Positions 1-8,549 of a stretch of DNA of 64,000 nucleotides are shown here, in pieces. A program made the position numbers and the translations under genes. Within the stretch, counting starts at the first letter, position 1. Every line of letters starts with the position of its first letter. Source of the stretch: Methyloligella sp. GTDB lineage: Bacteria > Pseudomonadota > Alphaproteobacteria > Rhizobiales > HXMU1428-3. Location of the stretch: NCBI GenBank assembly GCA_021604645.1, contig BQJJ01000007.1, positions 62,001-126,000 on the forward strand, read 5' to 3'. The notes below the pieces were generated by a model. The model was not told where the DNA came from. It did not search any database and saw only the letters and a list, made by a program, of their open reading frames with translations.

Positions 1-1
1 A

Positions 2-376
2 GGTGAGCGTCAATCAGAAATTCTAAGAGCTGAAGGTGAAAAACAAGCTGCTGTTCTTGAAGCTGAGGGTAGAAAAGAAGCCGCCTTTAGAGATGCCGAA
101 GCAAGAGAGCGTCAGGCCGAAGCTGAGGCAAAAGCCACTCAAATGGTATCTGAAGCGATTGGTAAAGGTGACGTACAGGCAATCAATTACTTTGTTGCAA
201 CCAAGTACGTGGAAGCATTGAAAGATATTGCTACATCTCCAAATCAAAAAGTTCTGATGATGCCGTTAGAAGCGTCTTCTGTAATTGGCTCTGTTGCAGG
301 TATTGCTGAACTAGCCAAAGAAGCCTTTAGTGAAAATAAAGGTAAAAACAGTTCTGGCAGTGTTCCAAAAACTTAA
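2..376 (+). CDS. SPFH/stomatin-family membrane protein, C-terminal part only
   Basis: The gene enters from the left window edge, so only about 124 C-terminal residues are visible. The first ~50 are a Glu/Ala/Arg-rich coiled coil with repeated RAEGEK-like and EAEGR-like steps, followed by a VLMMPLE segment, as in the tail of QmcA/stomatin-type SPFH proteins. These form membrane-anchored oligomeric rings that organise lipid domains and often partner NfeD. An NfeD gene follows 61 bases downstream on the same strand, which supports the call. Signal and SPFH domain lie outside the window. Confidence 0.8.
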   Translation, partial: GERQSEILRAEGEKQAAVLEAEGRKEAAFRDAEARERQAEAEAKATQMVSEAIGKGDVQAINYFVATKYVEALKDIATSPNQKVLMMPLEASSVIGSVAGIAELAKEAFSENKGKNSSGSVPKT

Positions 377-437
377 AATTTCAATCTCGAAACTTATAAA
401 TCTATAAAAATGTATTATCTTTTTTAAGGAGCGAGAA

Positions 438-887
438 ATGGGAAATATAATTCCATATATAATGAACATAGGGCCCTGGAGTTGGTTAATCCTTGGGTGT
501 ATCCTACTAGGTCTTGAAGTCCTTTTACCAGGCACATTTATGCTCTGGTTTGGCGTTGCGGCGATTGTAACTGGGGTTTTATCATTCTTGGCGCCAATAG
601 GACTTGAATTGCAGCTAATAGTTTTCGCAATTGTATCACTTATTAGCGTACTCATTGGGCGTAAACTCTACTCATCAAATGAAGCCGCTTCAGATCAACC
701 CTTACTGCACAAAAGAGGGGCCCAACTTATAGGCCATTCGTTCAAAGTGACAAAGGCCATTGAAAATGGCAAAGGCAAAGTGAAGGTTGGTGATAGTGAA
801 TGGATTGTCAAAGGTGAAGACGCCGAAGTTGGTACAATTATCAAAGTTGTAGCACTTGATGGGAACACTCTTATAGTAGAGCACTAA
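438..887 (+). CDS. NfeD family membrane protein
   Basis: 149 residues. The first ~80 contain two to three hydrophobic segments with the characteristic WLILGCILLGLEVLLPG start, and the last ~60 form a charged, beta-rich OB-fold-like domain (KGKVKVGDSEWIVKG). This is the short NfeD1b type that accompanies SPFH proteins; the pair is thought to act together in membrane domain organisation. The start follows an AAGGAGCG ribosome site at 426-433. It probably forms an operon with the preceding SPFH gene and ends at a strong hairpin terminator. Confidence 0.88.
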   Translation: MGNIIPYIMNIGPWSWLILGCILLGLEVLLPGTFMLWFGVAAIVTGVLSFLAPIGLELQLIVFAIVSLISVLIGRKLYSSNEAASDQPLLHKRGAQLIGHSFKVTKAIENGKGKVKVGDSEWIVKGEDAEVGTIIKVVALDGNTLIVEH

Positions 888-910
888 ACTTCCCGGATGT
901 TTAAAATAAA

Positions 911-946
911 AAGCCCCTGAAACTTATTCGCTTCAGGGGCTTTTTT
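911..946 (+). terminator. Rho-independent terminator after nfeD, probably bidirectional
   Basis: AAGCCCCTGAA and TTCAGGGGCTT form an 11-bp stem round a short loop, followed by a T run on the plus strand and preceded by an A run. It lies between convergent genes (nfeD and the sulfurtransferase), so it can serve both. Confidence 0.88.
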
Positions 947-971
947 ATGACAAAAGTTTCAGTTTAAAAAC

Positions 972-1826
972 CTAACCAACTTCAATAGGGAGTTGTGAAT
1001 TTGCTCCCCACTCAGACCAGGAACCATCATATAGTTTATTGTCTTCATGACCAATCTGAGCCAGTGCAAGCAATGGGATAGCAGCCGTAATACCGGATCC
1101 ACATGTAGTTATAATTGGTTTATCCAGGTCAACGCCTGCTTCACTAAAGACGTCTTTAATCTCTTCATTCGTCTTAAAGCTGCCATTCTCATGTAAGAAC
1201 TCGGTTCGAGGGATATTAATCGATGTCGGTATATGACCGCGGCGCACACCCTTACGAGGTTCATCATCAATGCCTTTGAAACGTCCTTCGGGACGGGCAT
1301 CTACAATTTGCGCAGAACCATTTGTTTGCGCATCAAGTACATCCTCTAAAGAAGCCAGCATGGTGCTGTCGAGGCGGGCCGTGAAATGTCGCTCAATGCG
1401 CGGGCGGTGCGGGTATTCATCAACAGGGCGGTTTTCATCCGTCCATTTACGCATTCCACCATCGAGAACATAAACTTCAGTAACACCCATAATACGAAAC
1501 ATCCACCAAGCTCGCGCAGCACTAAAAAGGTCAAGATGATCATAAATAACAATTTTCATACCATCGCCAACACCAAGTCGGCGCATGCGAGAAGAAAATT
1601 TAATGGGGTTCGGTAACATATGTGGCAAAGGAGAGTTTAAATCACTGATGTCATCAATATCAAAAAACAGACTATTCGGAATATGTTCTTCCAAATATTG
1701 CTGGCGGGCATCCGTTCGCGTACCAGGGAGATACCAGGTTGCATCAAATACAACCAAATTAGGGTCTCCTAATTGTGAGTTCAACCAATCAGTATCGACA
1801 AACCAGGATTTTAGTGCAGGTTCCAT
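972..1826 (-). CDS. sseA: 3-mercaptopyruvate sulfurtransferase (two-domain rhodanese)
   Basis: 284 residues with two rhodanese domains. The active-site loop CGSGITA (Cys about residue 242) is the mercaptopyruvate type rather than the CRKGVT loop of thiosulfate sulfurtransferases. The enzyme moves sulfur from 3-mercaptopyruvate to thiol acceptors. I chose the ATG at 1826, which has GGAG eight bases upstream; an in-frame ATG at 1847 adds seven residues but has no ribosome site. The neighbouring cysteine synthase on the same strand fits a sulfur amino acid theme, although 182 bases separate them. Confidence 0.88.
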   Translation of the reverse strand: MEPALKSWFVDTDWLNSQLGDPNLVVFDATWYLPGTRTDARQQYLEEHIPNSLFFDIDDISDLNSPLPHMLPNPIKFSSRMRRLGVGDGMKIVIYDHLDLFSAARAWWMFRIMGVTEVYVLDGGMRKWTDENRPVDEYPHRPRIERHFTARLDSTMLASLEDVLDAQTNGSAQIVDARPEGRFKGIDDEPRKGVRRGHIPTSINIPRTEFLHENGSFKTNEEIKDVFSEAGVDLDKPIITTCGSGITAAIPLLALAQIGHEDNKLYDGSWSEWGANSQLPIEVG

Positions 1827-2008
1827 ATGTGCATCTCCAGAGCCCAAAATCTTTTCGTTGAGTTTAATCTCAATTCATATTTATAGACCATCGCGAAATG
1901 AGGCTGAGGTCAAGGGGTGATTATGCATAAAGGACAATTTGCCCGTATTTTTATAAAACATAAGTTAATAGAGTGAGATAACACCCCAAATCAAATCTTA
2001 AATTTAGA

Positions 2009-3052
2009 TTAGTCAATAAACACAGAAGGTATCTCAGAACCAGACTGACCGCTCATCCAGCTTGGTACTGGCAAGTTCTTTTGTTTTAAAAATTCAGGAT
2101 TGAAAATTTTGCTTGCATAGCGGTTGCCATAGTCACATAAAATCGTAACGATCGTATGCCCAGGCCCCATCTCTTGGGCGAGCTTTATGGCACCAGCAAT
2201 ATTAATGCCGCTGGAGCCACCAAGGCAAAGTCCTTCTTCTTGAATGAGATCGTAAACAAGTGTCAAAGCCTCAGTGTCAGAAATCTGAAATCCTTGATCA
2301 ACAACGATATCTTTCAAGTTCTCAGTAACACGGCCTTGGCCAATGCCTTCGGTGATGGAATCTCCAGATGATTTAAGTTCACCATTTACAAAGTAATTAT
2401 AAATAGCTGAGCCAAACGGATCTGCCACAGCAATTTGAATGTCCTTGTTCTTTTCTTTCAAGGCAAGTGACATTCCTCCAAGAGTGCCACCAGTTCCAAC
2501 AGCGCAAGCAAAACCATCAATGGTCCCATTTGTTTGTTCCCAAACTTCAGGTCCCGTCATTTCAATGTGAGCAAGGCGATTATCAGTATTATCAAATTGA
2601 TTGGCCCATAAAACACCGTCTTCAAGAGTTTCACTTAAATGTGCTGCAAGTCGTTCAGAATATTTGATATAGTTGTTTGGGTTCTTATAGGGTTTGGCTG
2701 GCACCTCAATTAATTCAGCGCCCAGCATACGAATAGCTAACTTCTTTTCATCCGATTGAGTTTCAGGAATAACAATAACGCTCTTATAGCCCAATGCCTG
2801 GCCAATAACAGTCAAACCAATACCGGTATTGCCTGCAGTTCCTTCAACGATTGTTCCACCCTTTTTAAGAAGGCCCTTTTTCTCGGCTTGCCGAATGATA
2901 GATAGAGCAGCCCTGTCTTTTACTGATTGACCAGGGTTCATAAACTCAGCTTTACCTAGAATGGTACACCCGGTTAATTCAGAGGCCTTCTTTAATTTGA
3001 TCAAAGGAGTATTGCCAACCGCATGAGCGGCATCTTGTTTTATATTTATCAT
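2009..3052 (-). CDS. cysK: Cysteine synthase A / PLP-dependent O-acetylserine sulfhydrylase
   Basis: 347 residues, fold type II PLP enzyme. The PLP lysine is Lys45 in the SVKDR motif, the phosphate-binding loop is GTAGNTG (about 71-77), and a GTGGT loop follows near residue 190. It joins sulfide to O-acetylserine to make cysteine. At ~345 residues it is the longer version common in alphaproteobacteria and fungi rather than the ~310-residue enteric CysK. Start ATG 3052. A cystathionine beta-synthase-like role cannot be excluded from sequence alone, but no CBS domains follow. Confidence 0.87.
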   Translation of the reverse strand: MINIKQDAAHAVGNTPLIKLKKASELTGCTILGKAEFMNPGQSVKDRAALSIIRQAEKKGLLKKGGTIVEGTAGNTGIGLTVIGQALGYKSVIVIPETQSDEKKLAIRMLGAELIEVPAKPYKNPNNYIKYSERLAAHLSETLEDGVLWANQFDNTDNRLAHIEMTGPEVWEQTNGTIDGFACAVGTGGTLGGMSLALKEKNKDIQIAVADPFGSAIYNYFVNGELKSSGDSITEGIGQGRVTENLKDIVVDQGFQISDTEALTLVYDLIQEEGLCLGGSSGINIAGAIKLAQEMGPGHTIVTILCDYGNRYASKIFNPEFLKQKNLPVPSWMSGQSGSEIPSVFID

Positions 3053-3323
3053 TCTATTGGCTCGCAGAAGCTTTCAGGACGGTGCTGAAAAAGGCTAAAA
3101 ATCAAATTTTGAGAGTGTAGAGAGGCAGACCCTATAACAAACATTCTCTTATCTCAATATATTATCATGTAGAAAGAATTCACATATTTCAAGTTACGGC
3201 TTTAGAAATCTCTCTCAAAACAGCCAAAATCCAATAAAAACCCCCATATCTTTGGCATAGCCATTGCAACTCTTTTTATAAATTTAAAATGTTGTTTCAT
3301 TCTGAGAATGAAAGAGAGTTAAA

Positions 3324-3464
3324 ATGTCTAAATTTCTTATATTAGCCGGATTTTTATGGTTATCTGCAGCTTGTTGGGTCGAATATGGTGGTGATCCTCT
3401 ATATTTATGGATGGGATTAATTCCGTTGATCTACGTTCTTTGCATCCAAATTCTTCGAGATTGA
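3324..3464 (+). CDS. Small hydrophobic protein, 46 residues
   Basis: An ATG with GAGAG upstream (3311-3315) opens 46 codons ending TGA at 3464. The peptide begins MSKFLILAGFLWLSAACW and has a second hydrophobic run (LWMGLIPLIYVLCIQIL), so it looks like a two-segment membrane peptide. The first segment ends in Ala-Ala-Cys, which could also be read as a weak lipobox. It stands alone, divergent from the cysteine synthase. No family recognised. Confidence 0.5.
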   Translation: MSKFLILAGFLWLSAACWVEYGGDPLYLWMGLIPLIYVLCIQILRD

Positions 3465-3821
3465 TAAATAAGGACCCTAAATCACCTAGATAGTGAGCAA
3501 ATTCTTGTTTGCTTCTTCCCATCATAAAAATATTTCATCAGCCTCAATAAAAAAATTGTATCAATTTAAGAAATAGGGCTTGTATTTCCTTAAAAACATG
3601 TGCAAAAAGTGATCTGAATTTTGATGCGGCGATAAAACACGCCATCAAATAGCAAAGAATATCTATTTATGTCTTGCCAGACTCAATCAGCAGAACTATA
3701 AGGCTGGTTTTCCAGTATTACAAAAGACTGGTTTAGAGTTTGAAAAGAACGCTCTAAGGTTAGTTTTTTCATCTTCATGCGGAAGGTTGAGACGAACTAA
3801 TTTTTATGAATTAGAGCATAT
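3465..3821. other. Intergenic, AT-rich, no gene seen
   Basis: 357 bases between the small membrane ORF and tRNA-Leu. Frames are broken and no strong hairpin or repeat stands out. The promoter for the tRNA must lie in its right part, but I cannot fix it with confidence. Confidence 0.5.
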
Positions 3822-3906
<85 letters not shown>

Positions 3907-4066
3907 TTCAATTAATGTCTCCTCTAAATATGAAGTGTGGGACTGCTCATCAAACACCGATGAGTGATTATATATAAAGGCCCCATTAATCGGCGCCCCT
4001 TTCTTGGCGCTAGCAATTGAGAGCCTCAGCATAAAACAGCAATAAACAAGTGGGTAAACAGGCAGC

Positions 4067-5431
4067 ATGCAAATTACAGAAACAACAAATAGCGGTTTAA
4101 AGCGAGAGCTAAAAGTTGTAATCGGCGCTGAAGAATTGGACAACAAGCTAGAAGCACGTCTTGTCGATCTAAAAGACAAAGTGCAAATTAAAGGGTTCCG
4201 TCCAGGTAAAGTTCCTGTAACTCATTTGCGTAAAATGTATGGTCGCTCAGTTATGGCTGAAGTACTGCAAGAAACAGTAACAGAGACCAGCCGGAATGCT
4301 CTAACAGAACGTGACGAACGCCCGGCTTTTGAGCCAGAAATTAAGCTCACGGAAGATAAAGAAGAAATCGATCAAATCATGGATGGTAAGGCAGATCTGG
4401 CTTACACCATGGCATTTGAAATCTTACCTGAAATTGAAATCAAAGATATGAGCTCATACAAGTTTGAAAAGCTTGTAGCAGAAGTTGATGAAAAAGAACA
4501 TCAGCGCGGCATTGATCAGGTCCTAGAGGGCCGTGTGGATTACGCAGCTGTAGAGCGCGAAGCACAAGACAAAGACCGTGTGACAATCGATTTCCTTGGC
4601 CGTATTGACGGCGAGGCTTTCGATGGTGGTGCCGCTGAAGATACGCCTGTAATTCTAGGTCAAGGTCAATTCATTCCTGGGTTTGAAGAAGGCCTTTTGG
4701 GCTCTAAAGCCGGTGATGAAAAAGATGTAACCACAACATTTCCTGAAGAATATCAAGTGGAGGCTCTAGCTGGTAAAGAAGCAATCTTTGAAGTGAAAGT
4801 AAAAGAAGTTGCAGAGCCAAAAGCGCCTGAGCTTAACGACGAGTTCGCCACTTCGATGGGCCTTGAAAATGTAGATAAATTCAAGGATGCTGTAAAAGAA
4901 AAGCTCCAGGAAGAGCTAGATACAGTCAGCAAGAACCGCTTAAAGAGAGAATTGCTCGACAAATTAGAAGAAAGTCACCAATTTGAACTTCCTGAAAAAC
5001 TAGTTTCATCTGAATTCGATGCGATTTGGGGCCAGCTCACAACAGAAATGGCTCAAAAAAATAAATCTTTCGAAGATGAAGGTACAACAGAAGAAGAAGA
5101 GCGCAAAAAATATCAAGATATTGCTGAGCGCCGCGTTCGTCTGGGCTTAATTGTTTCTGAAATTGGAAGCAAAAATGAACTGAAAATTTCTGATGAAGAA
5201 GTTCAACAAGCTTTAATCAATAAAGCAAGCCAGTTCCCAGGCCAAGAACGTCAAGTTCTAACCTTCTATCAACAAAACCCTCAAGCTCTTGCTGAGCTAA
5301 GAGCTCCTCTGTTTGAAGAAAAAGTCGTTGATTTCATTTTAGAACTGGCTAGCGTCAGTGAGAAAAAAGTATCAATCGATGAGTTAACAAAATTTGATGA
5401 AGAAGAAAACGAAGGCGAAGCAAAAGAATAA
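4067..5431 (+). CDS. tig: Trigger factor (ribosome-bound chaperone and prolyl isomerase)
   Basis: 454 residues. The ribosome-docking signature GFRPGKVP is at residues 43-50 in the N-terminal domain; an FKBP-type domain spans about 165-250 (DRVTIDFLGRIDGEAF onward); the rest is the helical C-terminal chaperone domain. The protein shelters nascent chains at the ribosomal exit tunnel. It heads the conserved tig-clpP-clpX-lon block. The ribosome site before the ATG is weak. The C-terminus is very acidic (about EEENEGEAKE). Confidence 0.97.
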   Translation: MQITETTNSGLKRELKVVIGAEELDNKLEARLVDLKDKVQIKGFRPGKVPVTHLRKMYGRSVMAEVLQETVTETSRNALTERDERPAFEPEIKLTEDKEEIDQIMDGKADLAYTMAFEILPEIEIKDMSSYKFEKLVAEVDEKEHQRGIDQVLEGRVDYAAVEREAQDKDRVTIDFLGRIDGEAFDGGAAEDTPVILGQGQFIPGFEEGLLGSKAGDEKDVTTTFPEEYQVEALAGKEAIFEVKVKEVAEPKAPELNDEFATSMGLENVDKFKDAVKEKLQEELDTVSKNRLKRELLDKLEESHQFELPEKLVSSEFDAIWGQLTTEMAQKNKSFEDEGTTEEEERKKYQDIAERRVRLGLIVSEIGSKNELKISDEEVQQALINKASQFPGQERQVLTFYQQNPQALAELRAPLFEEKVVDFILELASVSEKKVSIDELTKFDEEENEGEAKE

Positions 5432-5444
5432 CGCTTTGCCTTAA

Positions 5445-5480
5445 TTTCAACTCATGAAGCTTATCTTTTGTGAGTTGAAA
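5445..5480 (+). terminator. Possible terminator after tig
   Basis: TTTCAACTCA (5445-5454) and TGAGTTGAAA (5471-5480) form a perfect 10-bp stem with a 16-base loop. The following CGTTTTAGTTT is only partly T-rich, so it may attenuate rather than stop transcription. Confidence 0.5.
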
Positions 5481-5606
5481 CGTTTTAGTTTCAAATGATT
5501 AGACGTTAATTAACTTCATTTCTATATAGCCTACATAGATGAACAAAGATAAGTTAGCGTAATCTTTGCAAATTTATTGCTAGTTATAAAAATACAGGAG
5601 CCTTCC

Positions 5607-6260
5607 ATGGTTAATGAAATGAATACCGTGATGAACACACTTGTTCCTATGGTTGTTGAACAAACAAACCGTGGCGAACGTTCTTATGATATCTACTCAC
5701 GTTTGTTAAAAGAGAGAATTATCTTTGTAACAGGTCAAGTAGAAGATCACATGGCTTCATTGATAACAGCTCAGCTTTTATTCCTTGAAGCTGAAAATCC
5801 TAAAAAAGAAATTTCAATGTATATCAACTCGCCAGGCGGTGTTGTGACATCAGGAATGGCGATTTACGATACAATGCAATTCATTCGCCCACCTGTAGCA
5901 ACCCTATGTATTGGTCAAGCAGCAAGCATGGGATCATTGCTTTTAGCCGCTGGTGAACCTGGTATGCGGTATGCTCTACCAAATGCTCGGATCATGGTAC
6001 ATCAACCATCTGGTGGCTTCCAGGGTCAAGCAAGTGATATTGAGCGTCACGCACGAGAAATTTTAGACCTAAGAGACCGTTTAAACAAAGTCTATGTGAA
6101 ACACACGTCTCAAAAGTTAGAAAAAATCGAAGAAGCTCTTGAGCGCGATACGTTCTTAACAGCTGAAGAATCAAAAACCTTTGGTCTGATCGATGAAGTT
6201 ATCGAAAAACGCGAAATATCCGATGACGATACCGCAGGTTCAGATACAAAAAGCGATTAA
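5607..6260 (+). CDS. clpP: ATP-dependent Clp protease proteolytic subunit
   Basis: 217 residues from the ATG at 5607, which has AGGAG six bases upstream; an upstream in-frame start at 5577 lacks one. Catalytic triad: Ser107 in GQAASMGS, His132 in MVHQPSGG, Asp181 in ERDTF, at the spacings of E. coli ClpP. It forms the double-heptamer protease chamber fed by ClpX, encoded next. Standard family length. Confidence 0.98.
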   Translation: MVNEMNTVMNTLVPMVVEQTNRGERSYDIYSRLLKERIIFVTGQVEDHMASLITAQLLFLEAENPKKEISMYINSPGGVVTSGMAIYDTMQFIRPPVATLCIGQAASMGSLLLAAGEPGMRYALPNARIMVHQPSGGFQGQASDIERHAREILDLRDRLNKVYVKHTSQKLEKIEEALERDTFLTAEESKTFGLIDEVIEKREISDDDTAGSDTKSD

Positions 6261-6320
6261 TAGAATTTAAGAAGCTGGATTATTTAAAGTCTCCAACTTC
6301 AATTAAATTTAAGATTATAG

Positions 6321-6363
6321 AAACCCTGATTCTTTCTACATAGTAGAAAATCGGGGTTTTTTA
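6321..6363 (+). terminator. Rho-independent terminator after clpP
   Basis: AAACCCTGATT and AATCGGGGTTT pair (with one G-T), enclosing an inner TTCTA/TAGAA stem, and run into TTTTTTA. It separates clpP from clpX, so clpX needs its own promoter. Confidence 0.85.
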
Positions 6364-6762
6364 TTGTGTGCTCAAAAAAATCTCAAACAAAAACAAGAAA
6401 ATGCAAAAACCTTCATTAAACTGATTAAAAACTAAGTATTTAGTTGAGAGTAAATAAAAGTTTATTAATGAAAAATTGATCTTCTGACCTCTAAAATACC
6501 TGTGAATCAGGTAATTTTAGCAAGAGTAATCCCTCTTGCACGTAAATTGCTTAGTTACGGTGATACGTTCTACACATGTTAGATATTGATACATCAACTA
6601 TGGACGTTTAAATTAGATTCTGTTCTTATATTCTGGCAAACTGCCTTTAAAGGGCCAAAGTTGAATATGAATTTATAAGAACAATAAAAATTAGTTTAAG
6701 GCTTTGGATAGACTTTGGTTTTATAGTCATAGACAAGTCTAATTAGAAAAACAGGTTAAAGC
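6364..6762. other. Intergenic region upstream of clpX
   Basis: 399 AT-rich bases with no credible ORF. A clpX promoter is expected here because of the terminator after clpP. I see no confident -35/-10 pair or heat-shock-type element. Confidence 0.5.
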
Positions 6763-8028
6763 ATGAGCTCAAGTGAATCGAAAAATACTCTCTATTGTTC
6801 CTTTTGTGGTAAGAGTCAGCACGAAGTTAGAAAGCTGATTGCAGGCCCAACTGTGTTCATTTGTGATGAGTGTGTCGAGTTATGTATGGACATAATCAGA
6901 GAAGAGAACAAAACCTCTCTTGTGAAGTCTAACGATGGCGTGCCAACACCTCAAGAAATTTGCAATGTGCTAAATGATTATGTCATCGGGCAACCTCATG
7001 CAAAACGAGTTCTATCAGTCGCGGTACACAATCACTATAAACGTTTAAACCACGGGCAAAAAAATGGTGATGTTGAGTTAGCAAAATCAAACATTTTGCT
7101 TATTGGTCCTACAGGTTGTGGTAAAACGCTCCTGGCGCAAACCTTAGCGCGCATACTTGATGTTCCATTTACAATGGCAGATGCAACAACATTAACAGAA
7201 GCTGGTTATGTCGGGGAGGATGTTGAAAACATCATTCTTAAACTTCTTCAAGCAGCGGATTACAATGTGGAACGCGCTCAGCGTGGTATCGTCTATATTG
7301 ACGAAGTTGATAAAATCAGTCGTAAAGCAGACAATCCATCAATCACTCGCGACGTCTCTGGCGAAGGTGTGCAGCAGGCGCTGTTGAAAATCATGGAAGG
7401 CACTGTTGCAAGTGTTCCACCTCAAGGAGGGCGCAAGCATCCTCAGCAAGAATTCCTACAAGTCGATACCACAAACATTCTATTTATATGTGGTGGTGCA
7501 TTTGCCGGCCTAGAGAAAATCATTGCAGATCGTGGACGTTCAACATCAATTGGCTTTGGTGCCAGTGTCGAATCAGAAGATGAACGCAAAACAGGCGAAT
7601 TGTTAAAAGCAGTCGAGCCAGAAGATCTCTTGCGTTTTGGTCTGATCCCAGAATTTATCGGACGTGTACCTGTTCTTGCAACATTGGAAGACCTAGATGA
7701 AGCAGCACTGGTTAAAATCTTAACAGAGCCCAAAAATGCTCTTGTGAAGCAATATCAGCGCTTATTTGAAATGGAAGACCTACAACTAACATTCTCAGAT
7801 GAAGCATTGTCAGGCATTGCTCGTAAAGCAATTGAACGTAAAACAGGTGCTCGTGGCCTTCGCTCAATTATGGAAGGTATCCTTCTAGAGACAATGTTCG
7901 AATTGCCTGAACTTGATGGTGTAGAAGAAATTGTTATCAGTCCAGAAGTTGTAGATGGACAGGCAAAACCATTAAAAATCTATGCGGAAAGAACCGCAGC
8001 AGCAGACGAAGCGCCAACAAGCGCATAA
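6763..8028 (+). CDS. clpX: ATP-dependent Clp protease ATP-binding subunit ClpX
   Basis: 421 residues. The N-terminal zinc-binding domain uses Cys12, Cys15, Cys34 and Cys37. The AAA+ module has Walker A GPTGCGKT (115-122), Walker [10 protein letters not shown] and the pore loop GYVGEDV. It unfolds substrates and threads them into ClpP; in alphaproteobacteria ClpXP also drives cell-cycle proteolysis. Normal family length, and the usual clpP neighbour. Confidence 0.98.
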   Translation: MSSSESKNTLYCSFCGKSQHEVRKLIAGPTVFICDECVELCMDIIREENKTSLVKSNDGVPTPQEICNVLNDYVIGQPHAKRVLSVAVHNHYKRLNHGQKNGDVELAKSNILLIGPTGCGKTLLAQTLARILDVPFTMADATTLTEAGYVGEDVENIILKLLQAADYNVERAQRGIVYIDEVDKISRKADNPSITRDVSGEGVQQALLKIMEGTVASVPPQGGRKHPQQEFLQVDTTNILFICGGAFAGLEKIIADRGRSTSIGFGASVESEDERKTGELLKAVEPEDLLRFGLIPEFIGRVPVLATLEDLDEAALVKILTEPKNALVKQYQRLFEMEDLQLTFSDEALSGIARKAIERKTGARGLRSIMEGILLETMFELPELDGVEEIVISPEVVDGQAKPLKIYAERTAAADEAPTSA

Positions 8029-8058
8029 ATCTAGCTGAAAACTATAATTACTAGAATT

Positions 8059-8096
8059 AAAGGGCGAAGTTGCATTGTAACTTCGCCCTTTATTTG
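8059..8096 (+). terminator. Rho-independent terminator after clpX
   Basis: AAAGGGCGAAGTT and AACTTCGCCCTTT form a 13-bp stem with a 7-base loop, followed by a short T-rich tail (TATTTGTTT). Confidence 0.87.
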
Positions 8097-8210
8097 TTTC
8101 AAAAACCAATAAAGCGTATAACAAGGCGCAATTCATTGAGTCAAAAAGAATGAAATACATTCATCACTTTACTGAAAATCTTAAAAATTAAGCTCAAAAA
8201 GACAACTTAC

Positions 8211-8236
8211 CTTGATTTATTGGGGAAATGCCCCAT
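8211..8236 (+). promoter_or_regulatory. Heat-shock (sigma-32/RpoH) type promoter upstream of lon
   Basis: CTTGAT at 8211-8216 and CCCCAT at 8231-8236 are 14 bases apart, matching the enterobacterial RpoH consensus (CTTGAA, N13-15, CCCCAT). Lon is a classic RpoH target. The start codon lies about 310 bases downstream, leaving a long leader with no ORF (8245-8549). The spacer also makes a TGGGG/CCCCA inverted repeat, so part of the match could be structural. Confidence 0.65.
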
Positions 8237-8549
8237 TTTTACAAAATCGCCCATATAAGAACACATGGCTTTGGAATGAATCATGTAGTCTTGAAAGAAT
8301 GAGATTAGTCACAATCTAATCAATGCGAAAAACTGTTTAAAATAGCACCATAGTGTCAATTTAGAGTGTCAATATCGCACTATTTTTATGAATAAGCTTG
8401 ATTAGAAATGAAGACCAACCATATATTATAAGGTTGGTGTATACTGTATGAAAAACAATGCAGTGCTTCGCCTGCAATGTTTTAAGAATTTGCCCAAATG
8501 GGGCTTTAATGCCGCACAATAGGGCACACGGAAAGGCCGAGATTTTATC

